A DNA stretch of 64,000 nucleotides from Candidatus Sericytochromatia bacterium. GTDB taxonomy: Bacteria > Cyanobacteriota > Sericytochromatia > UBA7694. Position numbers and translations under genes: made by a program. The DNA is taken from NCBI GenBank assembly GCA_018780035.1, contig JADMKE010000024.1, positions 1-64,000 on the forward strand, in the 5' to 3' direction. The number at the start of each line of letters is the position of its first letter. Position 1 is the first letter of the stretch. Shown piece after piece: positions 45,891-55,079 of the stretch. The notes beneath the pieces were generated by a model. It did no database searches and was not told the origin of the DNA. It was given only the letters and a program-made list of their open reading frames with translations.

Positions 45891-47039
45891 ATGAAAGTAC
45901 TCCATACCTCCGATTGGCATGCAGGCAAATTGCTCTACAGGCAAGATCGCACCCCCGATCTCAAATTTGCCCTGGAACAAATGCTCGAGCTGATTGAACA
46001 CGAAAAGGTCGAATTGGTCCTTGTACCAGGAGATCTCTACGACAGTTTTCACCCCCCGGCAGCAGCCAGTGAAGTGCTGTTTCAATTCTTCTTGAACTTA
46101 AGTCGCCGCAACATCCCCTCTCTGGTGATTGCCGGCAATCACGACAGCCAGAAGCATTGGGGCAGCCTCAAACAATTGCTCTCGCTGGCCCATGTACATG
46201 TTTTTGATAAACCCAGCTCAGAGGCTCACACACGCCTCGATTTACCGGGTGGGAGCATTGGCCTGACCGCCTTGCCCTACCCCCATGAACGCCAATTGAG
46301 CCCATTGCTTGAAAATTCGGGCAATCTGGGGCAGCAGCGCGGAAAATACGCCGAGCGGGTGGCCCATTTGTTGGCACTATTGGCCAAGAAAACCCCCGAA
46401 GCAGATTTTCAGGTGCTTTTGGCCCATTTGATGATGAACGGCGCTCAACCAGGCAAGAGCGAACGCGCACTGACCGTGAGTGATACCTATACGGTCTATG
46501 GCAACGCCCTGCCTGCCCAGTTTGACTATGTGGCCTTGGGACATATTCACAAACGCCAGGCGGTCACTGGCAGTACCCCTCCCGCCTGGTACTGCGGAAC
46601 CCCGTTTATGGTGGATTTTGCAGAGGCCGACACAGAAAAGGGCGTGTTGCTGGTTGAGTTAGAACCCGGCAAAAGTGCGCAGATTCAATTCAAAGCCCTC
46701 ACACCGCTGCACGAACTGCGTTTTTTAGAAGTGCATGAGACTGAACTGGATCAGACCCTGAAAAACCTCCGTGATTTTGAGGGCTGGCTCAAATTAAGGG
46801 TCAAGACCGATGGCCCGCGCAAGGGCCTGCAGGAACAATTGCACCGTGAAGTAGGCAAAAAACTGCTGCAAGTTGAAGTGCTCTCCCCGCATACGCTCCG
46901 GCTCCTCGACAAACATCGCAAATTGCCGCTTGAGAATCCCCTTGAAGTCTACCAAGCTTATTCCGCAGCCCAGAACCGCTGCCTCAGTCCCGAACTCGAA
47001 AATGCCTTTAAACAACTCTTGGAGGAAGCCCAATCATGA
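45891..47039 (+). CDS. sbcD: Mre11/SbcD-type exonuclease
   Basis: 382 residues with all phosphodiesterase motifs: 'HTSDWHAGK' (D-x-H), 'VPGDLYD', 'AGNHDS', 'LLAHLMM' and 'ALGHIHKRQ'. It is the manganese-dependent nuclease of the Mre11-Rad50 (SbcCD) complex, which opens and trims DNA ends and hairpins. GAAAGG lies 9 bases before the ATG at 45891; the ORF extends upstream into herA and that part is not used. It overlaps rad50/sbcC by 4 bp, giving translational coupling. Confidence 0.93.
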   Translation: MKVLHTSDWHAGKLLYRQDRTPDLKFALEQMLELIEHEKVELVLVPGDLYDSFHPPAAASEVLFQFFLNLSRRNIPSLVIAGNHDSQKHWGSLKQLLSLAHVHVFDKPSSEAHTRLDLPGGSIGLTALPYPHERQLSPLLENSGNLGQQRGKYAERVAHLLALLAKKTPEADFQVLLAHLMMNGAQPGKSERALTVSDTYTVYGNALPAQFDYVALGHIHKRQAVTGSTPPAWYCGTPFMVDFAEADTEKGVLLVELEPGKSAQIQFKALTPLHELRFLEVHETELDQTLKNLRDFEGWLKLRVKTDGPRKGLQEQLHREVGKKLLQVEVLSPHTLRLLDKHRKLPLENPLEVYQAYSAAQNRCLSPELENAFKQLLEEAQS

Positions 47040-50000
47040 TACCTTTAACCCTCAAAATTGAAGGCTTTATGTCGTATAAAAATGCCGTTACAGTAGATTT
47101 TCGGAAAATGTTGAACTTGGATCAAGAACATGACTTAAATCATATGAATGTTCTTGTGCTGACAGGCCCTACCGGCTCTGGCAAGTCAAGCCTGATCGAT
47201 GCCATGGTTTGTGCGCTTTACGGCAAAACCCCCCGCATTGGAAGATCCCTTTCAGAATTGGTCTATAAAGATGCCCAGGGCCATGTCAAAAGTGCCCGCT
47301 TGGAATTCAGTTTTGGCCATAAAAACCAAGAGTATTTGATCCTTCGCAGCTTTAAACTCAAAAGCGGGCACCAAGTCGAAGTGCATCAGCGTTCAGATTC
47401 AAGTGAAGATTGGGGGCCGGCTTTGAGTGTAGGAGGCGTGAACCAGTTTGAAACCTGGATCAGCGAATTACTTGGTCTGAGTTATGACGCTTTTACCCGT
47501 GTCATCATGCTGCCCCAGGGCAATTTCGACCAGTTTATTAAAGAAGACACCCCACAAAAACGCCGTGATTTAATCCTCGGTCTGACCGGGCTGGAAATCT
47601 ACAAAGCAATCCGCGAAAAGGCCAGCGATAAAGCCCAAAATCTAGACCAAAAAATTAAGCTCAATGAAGCTCGCAAGGCAACGCTCGGAGCCATTTCTGA
47701 GCAAGAGATCGCATTAGAAGAAACCGCTTTAGATAAGCTCAATGCAGATTTGCTGCAAGAACAGCAAAGATTGGCTTTGCTAGAGCCCCAATTGCTGGAA
47801 AAGAAACAGTTGGCAGAAATGCTCTCAGAAGCAGCAGAAATAGAACAAGCTTGGGAGCAGCATCAGGGTGAGCAAGCCCGGATAAGTGAATTGCGCAGCA
47901 CATACCAACGCAGCAAAAGCCGTTATCTTTTGAATCCAGACTTCGCAAGTTTACAGGCCTGTGCAGATCGGCATCGAACATTGCTTAACAAGCACAAGGA
48001 CTTTGAAAAAGCCAGGCAAACCCTCGCAGAAAAATTCCAACAGTGGGAAGAAAACCAATCCGAACTGCTGAGCGCATTAAGCAGAAGACCGGATCATGAA
48101 CAGCGGAAAAACAAATTATGGGTATTGGAGCACAAGGTAAATGACTGGGAAGAGCAAACCCTTCGTTTGAGCCAGGCCCAAGCCGAACAACAGAAACGCT
48201 CTGAACAGCACAAAAGCACGCAGGCCCAACTCGCGCAATGGAAGCAGCAAGCTGAGGCCCTGAATCTTGAATTGATGCAACTCAAAGAGGCCTTGGCCCA
48301 AACCGGGTACGATGCCGAACGCTATCAGCAGCTCAACGATGCGTTGCCCGAACTCAAACAATTAGAAAAGCAGCTCAAACCACGTGCTCAAAAATTGAGA
48401 ATACAAAGTCTTGAGTACCAGGCACAGCTCACAGCCCTGAATGATGAAATGGTTGAAATCAAGGCCCGTAAATTACACATAGAGCAAGAACAAGCGGCCA
48501 CAGAGAAAGCTTTTTCTGAAGCAGAACAAAAATTGCGCCAAAAAGAACTGGAAAACCAAGCCCAAGCCTTGCGTCATGCCCTGCATCCGGGAGATCCCTG
48601 TCCCGTCTGCCAACAAATTGTAGCCACAGTGCCTCAAGATCAGCTGGATGAAGACCTGCAAGCGGCCAAAACCCATCTTAAAAACATTCAGCTGCGTTTA
48701 AAAGGAGTACAAGCAGATCTCAATGCGGCAGAAAAAGAGCTGCAAACAAGCGAATTACAAGCAGAAAATCTCACTCATCAGCTCCAGCAAGAAGGCGAAG
48801 AGATACAGCAATTAGAGCAAGAAATCGCGCTTTTAGAGCAAAAATTGACTCAATATCTCGGCATCGAGATGAACCTGAAACTTGTGTCTGAAGACTTTGA
48901 AGTACTCAAGCAAAAACGCCTAGAAGAACAACGGCTTCAAGGGGCTTTGGCTGAAGCACATCCCCGTTTACAGACGATGGAGCTAAAAATCGGCCAGTTC
49001 AGCGAAAGGGCCGAACAACAGTCCCATCAATTGACCGAGTCCCAGGCTGGACTCGAATTGCAGCAGACCCGTTTATACCAATTGGCAAAAGAATTGCAAG
49101 ATGCTCTCGGAACAGAGTCAGACTTCAAACCCTATTGGCAGGCCGCACTGAACCAGGTTGAAGCAGAATTAAACACTCTCAATCAGCGCGAAAAACAAGC
49201 GCAAGAAATACAAATCGCCTTGAATGAAGAGAAATTGGCACAAGCCAAAGATGCGGAATTTTTGGGTGAAGCGTTGACTGAAGCAGAGTTGGAACTGAAT
49301 ACCCAAACAAACAGTCTCCGGGTCGCTGTTCAGGCCCTGGGTTTTGCAGATCTGTCAGAAGCCGAAACTTGTCATGTACAAGCCTCAGATTTAGAAGCGC
49401 AGGAACAGACAATCAGCCAGCATGAACGCAAAGAAGACTTGCTCAAAGCCAAACGGCAAGAACTGAGCCAAAAAATTGCAGGCAGATCTGTGCCGAGCAC
49501 AGAAATCCAAGCTCTCGAAAGCGATTTGGCACAATCCCGCTCATCGGTGGCCGAAAAACTGCAAGGACAAGCGGTTCGCAAGGATCGGCTAAAAGCCAGT
49601 ATCGCAGCACGTCAAGAGAGTCAGAGAATCTCCGCAGAAAATGCCATCCTTATTCAGGAGAAGCAGATTTACGATACCATCAGTATCGATTTAGGTACCC
49701 GGAATATCGAGGACTTTATTTACAATCGGATAATGGAGCGCCTTTTGGAGAGCGGCTCTGAAGAATTAGGGCGAATGTCAGGCGGACGTTATCAATTTGC
49801 ATTGGACCAGGACGGCGATAACAATGAAAATCTGGTGGTTCTCGACAACTGGAATTCCAACGAACCCCGCAACTTAAAGACCCTCAGTGGCGGAGAGACC
49901 TTTCTGGTGAGTTTGTCTTTGGCCCTTGCTCTGAATGAATACCTTTCCAGCCATGCTCACCTGGGCAGTCTGTTTATTGATGAAGGTTTTGGCACCCTCG

Positions 50001-50161
50001 ATCCCGAAACTCTGAATCAGGTGGCAGAGGCCATAGAATCTCTCAAGGAAACGGGCAAGTTTATTGGTCTGATTACCCATGTGCCCGAACTGGCAGAACG
50101 CTTTGAGAATCGCTTGGATATTGCTAAATCGATCAGCGGTTCAACCGTGAATCAGCTCTAA
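47036..50161 (+). CDS. sbcC: Rad50/SbcC-type ATPase
   Basis: 1041 residues. Walker A GPTGSGKS at 44-51, long coiled coils (about 190-900) interrupted by the zinc-hook CPVC at 522-525, ABC signature LSGGE at 950-954, and Walker B 'LFIDEGFGTLD' near 980. It is the ATP-driven tether and regulator of Mre11. Last gene of the nurA-herA-mre11-rad50 operon. No terminator is evident in the 30 bp before the next promoter-like element. Function is firmly assigned. Confidence 0.95.
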   Translation: MIPLTLKIEGFMSYKNAVTVDFRKMLNLDQEHDLNHMNVLVLTGPTGSGKSSLIDAMVCALYGKTPRIGRSLSELVYKDAQGHVKSARLEFSFGHKNQEYLILRSFKLKSGHQVEVHQRSDSSEDWGPALSVGGVNQFETWISELLGLSYDAFTRVIMLPQGNFDQFIKEDTPQKRRDLILGLTGLEIYKAIREKASDKAQNLDQKIKLNEARKATLGAISEQEIALEETALDKLNADLLQEQQRLALLEPQLLEKKQLAEMLSEAAEIEQAWEQHQGEQARISELRSTYQRSKSRYLLNPDFASLQACADRHRTLLNKHKDFEKARQTLAEKFQQWEENQSELLSALSRRPDHEQRKNKLWVLEHKVNDWEEQTLRLSQAQAEQQKRSEQHKSTQAQLAQWKQQAEALNLELMQLKEALAQTGYDAERYQQLNDALPELKQLEKQLKPRAQKLRIQSLEYQAQLTALNDEMVEIKARKLHIEQEQAATEKAFSEAEQKLRQKELENQAQALRHALHPGDPCPVCQQIVATVPQDQLDEDLQAAKTHLKNIQLRLKGVQADLNAAEKELQTSELQAENLTHQLQQEGEEIQQLEQEIALLEQKLTQYLGIEMNLKLVSEDFEVLKQKRLEEQRLQGALAEAHPRLQTMELKIGQFSERAEQQSHQLTESQAGLELQQTRLYQLAKELQDALGTESDFKPYWQAALNQVEAELNTLNQREKQAQEIQIALNEEKLAQAKDAEFLGEALTEAELELNTQTNSLRVAVQALGFADLSEAETCHVQASDLEAQEQTISQHERKEDLLKAKRQELSQKIAGRSVPSTEIQALESDLAQSRSSVAEKLQGQAVRKDRLKASIAARQESQRISAENAILIQEKQIYDTISIDLGTRNIEDFIYNRIMERLLESGSEELGRMSGGRYQFALDQDGDNNENLVVLDNWNSNEPRNLKTLSGGETFLVSLSLALALNEYLSSHAHLGSLFIDEGFGTLDPETLNQVAEAIESLKETGKFIGLITHVPELAERFENRLDIAKSISGSTVNQL

Positions 50162-50190
50162 ACCCTGATTTTGTCAAAGCCAAATCTCAG

Positions 50191-50226
50191 TTGACACTTG
50201 CTCACGAACCCCTCTTGCCAAGATAG
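50191..50226 (+). promoter_or_regulatory. TTGACACTT-N4-ACGAA element upstream of the 50261 gene
   Basis: TTGACACTT-GCTC-ACGAA at 50191-50208, then AGATAG at 50221-50226, 24 bases after TTGACA. Its 18-bp core is identical to the minus-strand copy at 42952-42969. Confidence 0.6.
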
Positions 50227-50260
50227 TGTAAAGCAAACATTTAAAGAAAGGGTTCCGCCT

Positions 50261-50935
50261 ATGTCACAGGATCACCATTTTGCCGCAGACTATTGTTCCG
50301 CGTTGTACCGCCAGGATTTTGACCTATTCTGGCGTTCCCTCAAAACATTTGGCTCGGTATCACGGACACGGTCGGGACACCTCCTGGCTCTGCTTCGTGG
50401 CACGGGTTTTTCGATTTGTGATCTTGCCGGAGATACCCTCACCGGCGGAAAGATAGACCATCTGAGAGGTATTTCCACGGCTCATTTGCCCTGGTTTGCC
50501 GCCTGTCTGTTTTGGGAGCAATTAACCGATCAGGTGTTTTTTTCCCATTTTATCCACCTCTATAAGACCTATGCCGCTTGGGCCCTTCCCCACAAAATGG
50601 ACGGGAGCTGCGGCTGGGCAGGAGACATTGGCCTGGCCAATCCCTATGCGGTCTATTGGGCCCTGGAAGAATCTGCTTCCGGGTATTTCAGCCGCTGGCC
50701 CGCCCGCCGCGCCAGTCACGCATCCATGATCACAGCTTTTATGACCTGTTCTGAATACCATCTCCAGATCCTGGAAGCCCTGTTTGCTGAAAAATGGACA
50801 GATATTCCCTTTCGGCATTTTCTGGCAGCTCTGCTGCGGGACTCGGATTGTTTAAAGGGAGAATACGGGGCAGAATTAAAGTCTCTGATCACGCAGAAGT
50901 TTCAACACCTTTTGAATCACCCCAAGGAGGTCTGA
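50261..50935 (+). CDS. Protein of unknown function
   Basis: 224 residues, not recognised. It is rich in aromatic residues, His and Cys ('FAACLFWEQLTDQVFFSHFIHLY') with no clear transmembrane segment or catalytic motif. Start at the ATG at 50261 with AAAGGG 9 bases upstream, rather than the TTG at 50198, which lies inside the promoter element. It is followed after 5 bp by a small membrane-protein gene, so the two probably form an operon driven by the element at 50191. The name of the family cannot be given. Confidence 0.75.
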   Translation: MSQDHHFAADYCSALYRQDFDLFWRSLKTFGSVSRTRSGHLLALLRGTGFSICDLAGDTLTGGKIDHLRGISTAHLPWFAACLFWEQLTDQVFFSHFIHLYKTYAAWALPHKMDGSCGWAGDIGLANPYAVYWALEESASGYFSRWPARRASHASMITAFMTCSEYHLQILEALFAEKWTDIPFRHFLAALLRDSDCLKGEYGAELKSLITQKFQHLLNHPKEV

Positions 50936-50940
50936 ATCCC

Positions 50941-51306
50941 ATGCAAACCCTTTTGCTTTTTACCGCCTTTTTGCTGGGCGTGACAAAATTGCTGGATTGC
51001 CTGAGTACCTGGCAAAAACTGCGTCACAGCAACGAGGAAACCAACGGTCTCTTTAGCCACCTGATGCAAAGACAGGGCGTTGGGCCTGCCATTCTGCTGA
51101 ATTTTTTGCTGGCCATGCTAATCATCATTGTATTTTATTATGCGCTGTTGCAGCAAACCTTGCTGATGCAATGGTTGTCCTTGCCCTTGATTGCGCTGGT
51201 GATTCTGGTTCAGGCCGCGGTTGCTCACGCCAATGCCACGGGGCAATATAACCTTATCACGCGCCACTTGCGGAAGATGTACGTGGTGATTTGGAAAAGA
51301 CACTAA
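50941..51306 (+). CDS. Small membrane protein
   Basis: 121 residues with three hydrophobic segments: about 2-20, 51-70 and 76-92. The first loop ends in 'LDCLSTWQKLRHSNEETNG', a pattern reminiscent of the small DUF5658-like membrane proteins, but the match is weak. AAGGAGGT lies 7 bases before the ATG at 50941, a near-perfect ribosome binding site. Paired with the unknown gene just upstream. No function assigned. Confidence 0.75.
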   Translation: MQTLLLFTAFLLGVTKLLDCLSTWQKLRHSNEETNGLFSHLMQRQGVGPAILLNFLLAMLIIIVFYYALLQQTLLMQWLSLPLIALVILVQAAVAHANATGQYNLITRHLRKMYVVIWKRH

Positions 51307-51310
51307 AAGG

Positions 51311-51341
51311 TTGATGAACGCGCAGGTCTTTAAGGTATAAT
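51311..51341 (+). promoter_or_regulatory. Promoter of the antitoxin/PIN pair
   Basis: TTGATG at 51311 and TATAAT at 51336-51341 with 19 bases between, about 20 bases before the TTG start at 51361. Confidence 0.4.
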
Positions 51342-51360
51342 CAACGAGAGGAATCCATCT

Positions 51361-51594
51361 TTGCTCAACGATCAGCAAATACTTCAGGATATACACTCCT
51401 TGCCGCCAGACGGCCAGGCCGAGGTGTTGGATTTTATTGCGTTTATCAAGCAAAAAAAAGACAGACTTGCGATGTTGCCTTCAACGGTTCCGTTGTTTCA
51501 TATTCAGCCGGCAGAGCAGGCCAGCGGCTATCACAATACCGTAAATGATCACGATGCCGTCTTGGCGGAGTCCATTGATAGATCTCATACATGA
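51361..51594 (+). CDS. DUF2281-like antitoxin
   Basis: 77 residues starting at TTG with GAGAGGA 7 bases upstream. 'LPPDGQAEVLDFIAFIKQKK' matches the short helical motif of DUF2281-type antitoxins, which neutralise PIN toxins and bind their own promoter. It overlaps the PIN reading frame by 4 bp (ATGA), the usual toxin-antitoxin arrangement. As the toxin is broken, this gene may be under no selection. Confidence 0.7.
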   Translation: MLNDQQILQDIHSLPPDGQAEVLDFIAFIKQKKDRLAMLPSTVPLFHIQPAEQASGYHNTVNDHDAVLAESIDRSHT

Positions 51595-52004
51595 ATATCA
51601 TCCTGGCGGACACCGGGCCGTTATATGCAGCTTATGATACAGGAGATCAATATCATTTGTGGGCATTAGAGTAAATTCAAGCGCTGAACCAACAAGGTTT
51701 GGTGGTTCATTTACTCAATACCAATTTTTGTGAAGTCTACTCTTTGGTGATGTATCGCTAATCGCCTGTACCCGCCCAGGGTATTCTCAAACAAAAGCAA
51801 GCGGTATGCCAGATTGTTGCTCCCTTACCAGCCGATTTTGATGCTGCATTTCAAACACTGAATCAATTCAATGATCAAAAACTCTCCCTGTTCGATGGGG
51901 CATTGGCAGCTTTTTTAAAGCGCATGAACTGCCCTGTTTGGACTTGCGTTTTTCCTTTCGAAGATTCGGAAATTTTGGGGCCAATTTTGACTCTCAACAC
52001 CTGA
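51591..52004 (+). pseudogene. PIN-domain toxin with two in-frame stop codons
   Basis: One frame from ATG 51591 to TGA 52002-52004 spells a ~137-residue PIN protein: 'NIILADTGPLYAAYD' (first Asp), 'NTNFCEVYSLVMYR', 'LSLFDGALAAFLKR' and a late acidic strand 'PFEDSEI'. TAA codons interrupt it after residue 27 and after 'MYR'. There is no frameshift. PIN toxins are Mg-dependent ribonucleases; this copy should be inactive. The two stops could each come from a single C-to-T change in CAA. Confidence 0.85.
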
Positions 52005-52036
52005 ATGGATACTAATACTTTTTGATTGTGAGCATA

Positions 52037-52996
52037 TTAATTTAAATGATTTTTTAAAAATTTCGTAATTTCTTCAGTTTTTTTGTCGCTCAAGGAGTAA
52101 TAAATATAAGAAAATTCGATAGGGGAATTTGTATTTAATAGATTCATGATGTTATCAATAGAGTCTTTGATTTCTGAATGAAATGAATGGACTAAAAAAT
52201 AAGCCTTTACCTTTTTTAACTGACCGTTTGAAAATAAATTATATCCACGAAAATCCGATTTCGTTTTGTTCAGAAAAAAATTATCTTTTTCATTGAGCAA
52301 ATCATGGGCAAAATTTGCATAAAAATATAATTCGGAAATTACCCCAACCTGTTTATTCTTGGGTTCTTTTAACTCAAAAAGATTAAAAGTATCTTCTGGT
52401 GAAATACCCCATAAATCAAAACGGCCCTTGCAAAATATCCTATTTTTCTCCTCCACTGCTTCTTGAAAAAGTCCATTTGGAAGCTGATTAAATAAAGGGA
52501 AATCTATACCATATTCTTTTCTGAGCTTTTCATCAGAAGCAAGACCTTGCTCTAGGATATGTTCTAGACCGTAATTAGGGTTATAGGAAGAGATTTTTTT
52601 TGGAAAGTCATTGACCTTTTTAATTTTAAGAAAATGTTCTTGAAATAGTTGCATATCCTTTCTGTTGGACTCTGAGATTGAAAATATATCTTTAAATTGT
52701 TTGCTAAATTTAGTTAAACGGTAAATAAAACGAAAATAGTGCCGTTTTTCAGCACTTACTGAATCAAAGTAAAACTTATTGTCTATTTCAAGGCTTTTAA
52801 ATTTAAGGATAACTTTTTTGCATATTCCCCTTGAAAGCAAAAGAAGAGTCCAGCCCTCGAATGCAGCAGGATTTTCTTGCATATTGGATTCTGGCTCTAA
52901 AATTTCAAGCTCCATAGTTTGAGATTCAGGATAATACGTTGAGTTAATTTTAATCGGACATTGGATCTTTGAGTTTTTGAACAGATTTTTCGCCAT
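52037..52996 (-). CDS. AT-rich PD-(D/E)XK nuclease-like protein
   Basis: 319 residues, family not recognised. D194 in 'GRFDLWG' and E208-L-K210 in 'FNLFELKEPKN' make a credible PD-(D/E)XK active site, followed by 'YFYANFAHDLLN'. The ~190 N-terminal residues are unassigned. Base composition is far more AT-rich than both neighbours, suggesting recent transfer. GGAGAG precedes the ATG. It ends convergently 32 bp from the dead PIN gene and is followed by the DnaE-like gene after a short gap on the opposite side. Could be a standalone restriction-like effector. Confidence 0.75.
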   Translation of the reverse strand: MAKNLFKNSKIQCPIKINSTYYPESQTMELEILEPESNMQENPAAFEGWTLLLLSRGICKKVILKFKSLEIDNKFYFDSVSAEKRHYFRFIYRLTKFSKQFKDIFSISESNRKDMQLFQEHFLKIKKVNDFPKKISSYNPNYGLEHILEQGLASDEKLRKEYGIDFPLFNQLPNGLFQEAVEEKNRIFCKGRFDLWGISPEDTFNLFELKEPKNKQVGVISELYFYANFAHDLLNEKDNFFLNKTKSDFRGYNLFSNGQLKKVKAYFLVHSFHSEIKDSIDNIMNLLNTNSPIEFSYIYYSLSDKKTEEITKFLKNHLN

Positions 52997-53042
52997 TTTT
53001 TCTCTCCAATTATGCTAAACGTGCTGGCTCACCAGAGCTTTC

Positions 53043-55079
53043 TCAATTTTTATAAGATCCCCAAATGAATGGATAATTATACCTGACCCAGGCACAGCGA
53101 TAAAGCGTCAGCGCCGTGCCCAAGGCATGTGTTCTGCTGAAGCTCGTTTTGGCCTGAAAGATGAGTGTTTTATAGATTTCATCCGCTTTGTCAGCCAGAT
53201 CAGGCAGACGCTCCGTACCGAGGAGAAAGCGCATGCGCACTTCTTCCATGAAGCGCTCATCCTGTTTAAACAGATGGCTCCTCACCTCTTCGGCCTGTTC
53301 GGTGTTAAACTCCGCCAATGTTTGCAGCAATTCGATCAATTGGTCCAGATAAATCACCACACCCTGAGTGGGGGTTAAGAACTCTTGTAGGGATTCATGG
53401 GCGTCTAACCAGTTTGGCAACGGGACTTTTCCCTGTTTTCGCTCCAGATAGAGTTGTGCAAGGCCCGCTTCTAGCGGCCGGGGACGATAAAGAGCAATTA
53501 AATCGGCCAGCTCATTTAAGCAGGTGGGGCGAAACTGTTCGAGCCAATTCAGACTTTCAGGATCTCCATTCAACCAGTACAAATTCAAGGCCGCTTCGGT
53601 GGACAAAAATGCAAAGACTTTTGGGTCGTCAGTGGGAATCTGATTCACGTTTTGCAGCAATCCTTGTTGTTTCAAGCTTTTCAATGCTTTCTGCAGATGG
53701 GTCAAGGGTTCATGTTCCAACAGTTGGAGTGTATAAAAACCCAGGGCAGGAATCTGGTCGCGGTGCAGCTGTACCATAGGGGAATGGTTTTGAAAGCGCA
53801 GGGGCAGGAGTTCACGCAAGGGTAGCTGTTGAGAGATCAGAAAAAAATGGGGGGATTGTATGAATCCTGAGAGCAGTCTGTTTTGACCATTTGAAGTCTT
53901 GGATCGTGTATAGACTGTGGTGGGAGCAACAAAGTCTTCTCCCCAGTATTCCCTCAGGAACTGCTGAGCAGGCTCAATTGCCTCAAGGGACAGATCAATT
54001 GTAAATCTCGGTGCACACTTTAAAATCCGAGGCTGAAAACTTATTTGATGGGCAATGGGGTCTAAATCCGTGATCCCAAGCGCATAGCTAACCAGGAGGC
54101 TCCCCTGATTCCCTATAAGAGTACTGTAGACCAAATCCTGGCTTTTTAGCCAATTGCATAAATCTGCCAGAAATAGATACCATTTTGTCTGTTTCTGCAG
54201 GGTCAGTTCTTTCAGCTCAGCATTCAGTCGATCTTGTATTTCTGGGGTTATAGTCGCATAGCGGGCGTGAAGCCCCAGCCCAACTCGGGCTCGAAAAGAT
54301 TCCGTCTCTGCTGGTAATCCCGCGCAGAAATACGCAGGATTCTGAATATCCGACAGGCGCAAATGACACTTCTTTGCCAATTTCAAGGAATTTTGAAGTG
54401 CCTCAGGGTAGGCTTGAAACAGAGCCGACATTTCCTCAGGGCTTTTGAAATCACCCTTGTGCAGGCATTGAACAGGATGGGTGACCAAAAGCGGGAGATC
54501 TTCAGTTAAAGATAATTCCTCCAGCTTCTGATTCAGCGTCTTGGCAGCTTCAGACACGGGCTCTTGGAGTTCCAAATAGAGTTCATAATGCAAACGATAC
54601 CATGCAATTAGCTCTTTGGCACTGCTGACCGGGTTCTGTAATAAATACTGAGACAGTTCTCCCCGCTGTCCGGCAGGAAGGGCAATCAATCCCTGGACAT
54701 GGGCTTCAAGCAGGGAGCGTTGCAAAATATGCTGACCTTGGCAGATATTCCACTGGTAGGCCGTGACCAACTGACACAGGTTCAGATAGCCCTGTCGGTC
54801 TTTGGCGATCAGGGTCAGGGAAGCAGGTTCAATTGGCTGATCTTGTGGAAACAGCGGTTCAAGCAGAAATTTGCAGCCAATGATGGGTTGGATTTTCCAG
54901 TCCTGACACAATTGTAGAAATGTTGGTACCCCATCCAAAACCCCATGATCGGTCAAGCCAAGGGCGGGCATATTATAGGCCACAGCCTGTGCCACCAGTT
55001 CCCGAAGTTGAATGGTAGATTCAAAAAGTGAATACTCACTCTGAACTGTGCAATGGACAAATGCAGCTGGGGTTTGCAT
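53043..55079 (-). CDS. Shortened, active-site-degraded DnaE (PHP/polymerase III alpha) relative
   Basis: 678 residues against ~1100 or more for replicative DnaE. PHP domain: 'FVHCTVQSEYSL' and 'LTDHG' (42-46) align with DnaE, but the second His of the H-x-H pair is Gln (Q13). Palm: 'SYALGITDLDPI' aligns with the conserved LGIT-DPI strand, but the GRGS loop is 'IGNQGS' and the catalytic PD-D-D motif is 'PRFTIDLS' (357-364), losing two of the Asp. C-terminal: 'GVVIYLDQLIELL' and 'SFSRTHALGTALTLYRCAWVR' match DnaE finger and helix-hairpin regions. Polymerase activity is therefore unlikely. Start at the ATG at 55079 overlapping the upstream gene by 1 bp. Confidence 0.85.
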   Translation of the reverse strand: MQTPAAFVHCTVQSEYSLFESTIQLRELVAQAVAYNMPALGLTDHGVLDGVPTFLQLCQDWKIQPIIGCKFLLEPLFPQDQPIEPASLTLIAKDRQGYLNLCQLVTAYQWNICQGQHILQRSLLEAHVQGLIALPAGQRGELSQYLLQNPVSSAKELIAWYRLHYELYLELQEPVSEAAKTLNQKLEELSLTEDLPLLVTHPVQCLHKGDFKSPEEMSALFQAYPEALQNSLKLAKKCHLRLSDIQNPAYFCAGLPAETESFRARVGLGLHARYATITPEIQDRLNAELKELTLQKQTKWYLFLADLCNWLKSQDLVYSTLIGNQGSLLVSYALGITDLDPIAHQISFQPRILKCAPRFTIDLSLEAIEPAQQFLREYWGEDFVAPTTVYTRSKTSNGQNRLLSGFIQSPHFFLISQQLPLRELLPLRFQNHSPMVQLHRDQIPALGFYTLQLLEHEPLTHLQKALKSLKQQGLLQNVNQIPTDDPKVFAFLSTEAALNLYWLNGDPESLNWLEQFRPTCLNELADLIALYRPRPLEAGLAQLYLERKQGKVPLPNWLDAHESLQEFLTPTQGVVIYLDQLIELLQTLAEFNTEQAEEVRSHLFKQDERFMEEVRMRFLLGTERLPDLADKADEIYKTLIFQAKTSFSRTHALGTALTLYRCAWVRYNYPFIWGSYKN

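Noticed and set aside
42952..50208. Opposite-facing 18-bp identical copies flanking nurA-rad50, as if ends of a mobile element
   Set aside because: Further copies lie at unrelated promoters (29492, 43012, 59417), each with a -10-like box, so a regulatory motif fits better; no transposase is present.
53318..53779. 153-residue plus-strand ORF opposite the DnaE-like gene
   Set aside because: No ribosome binding site or domain; the minus-strand frame has clear DnaE similarity.
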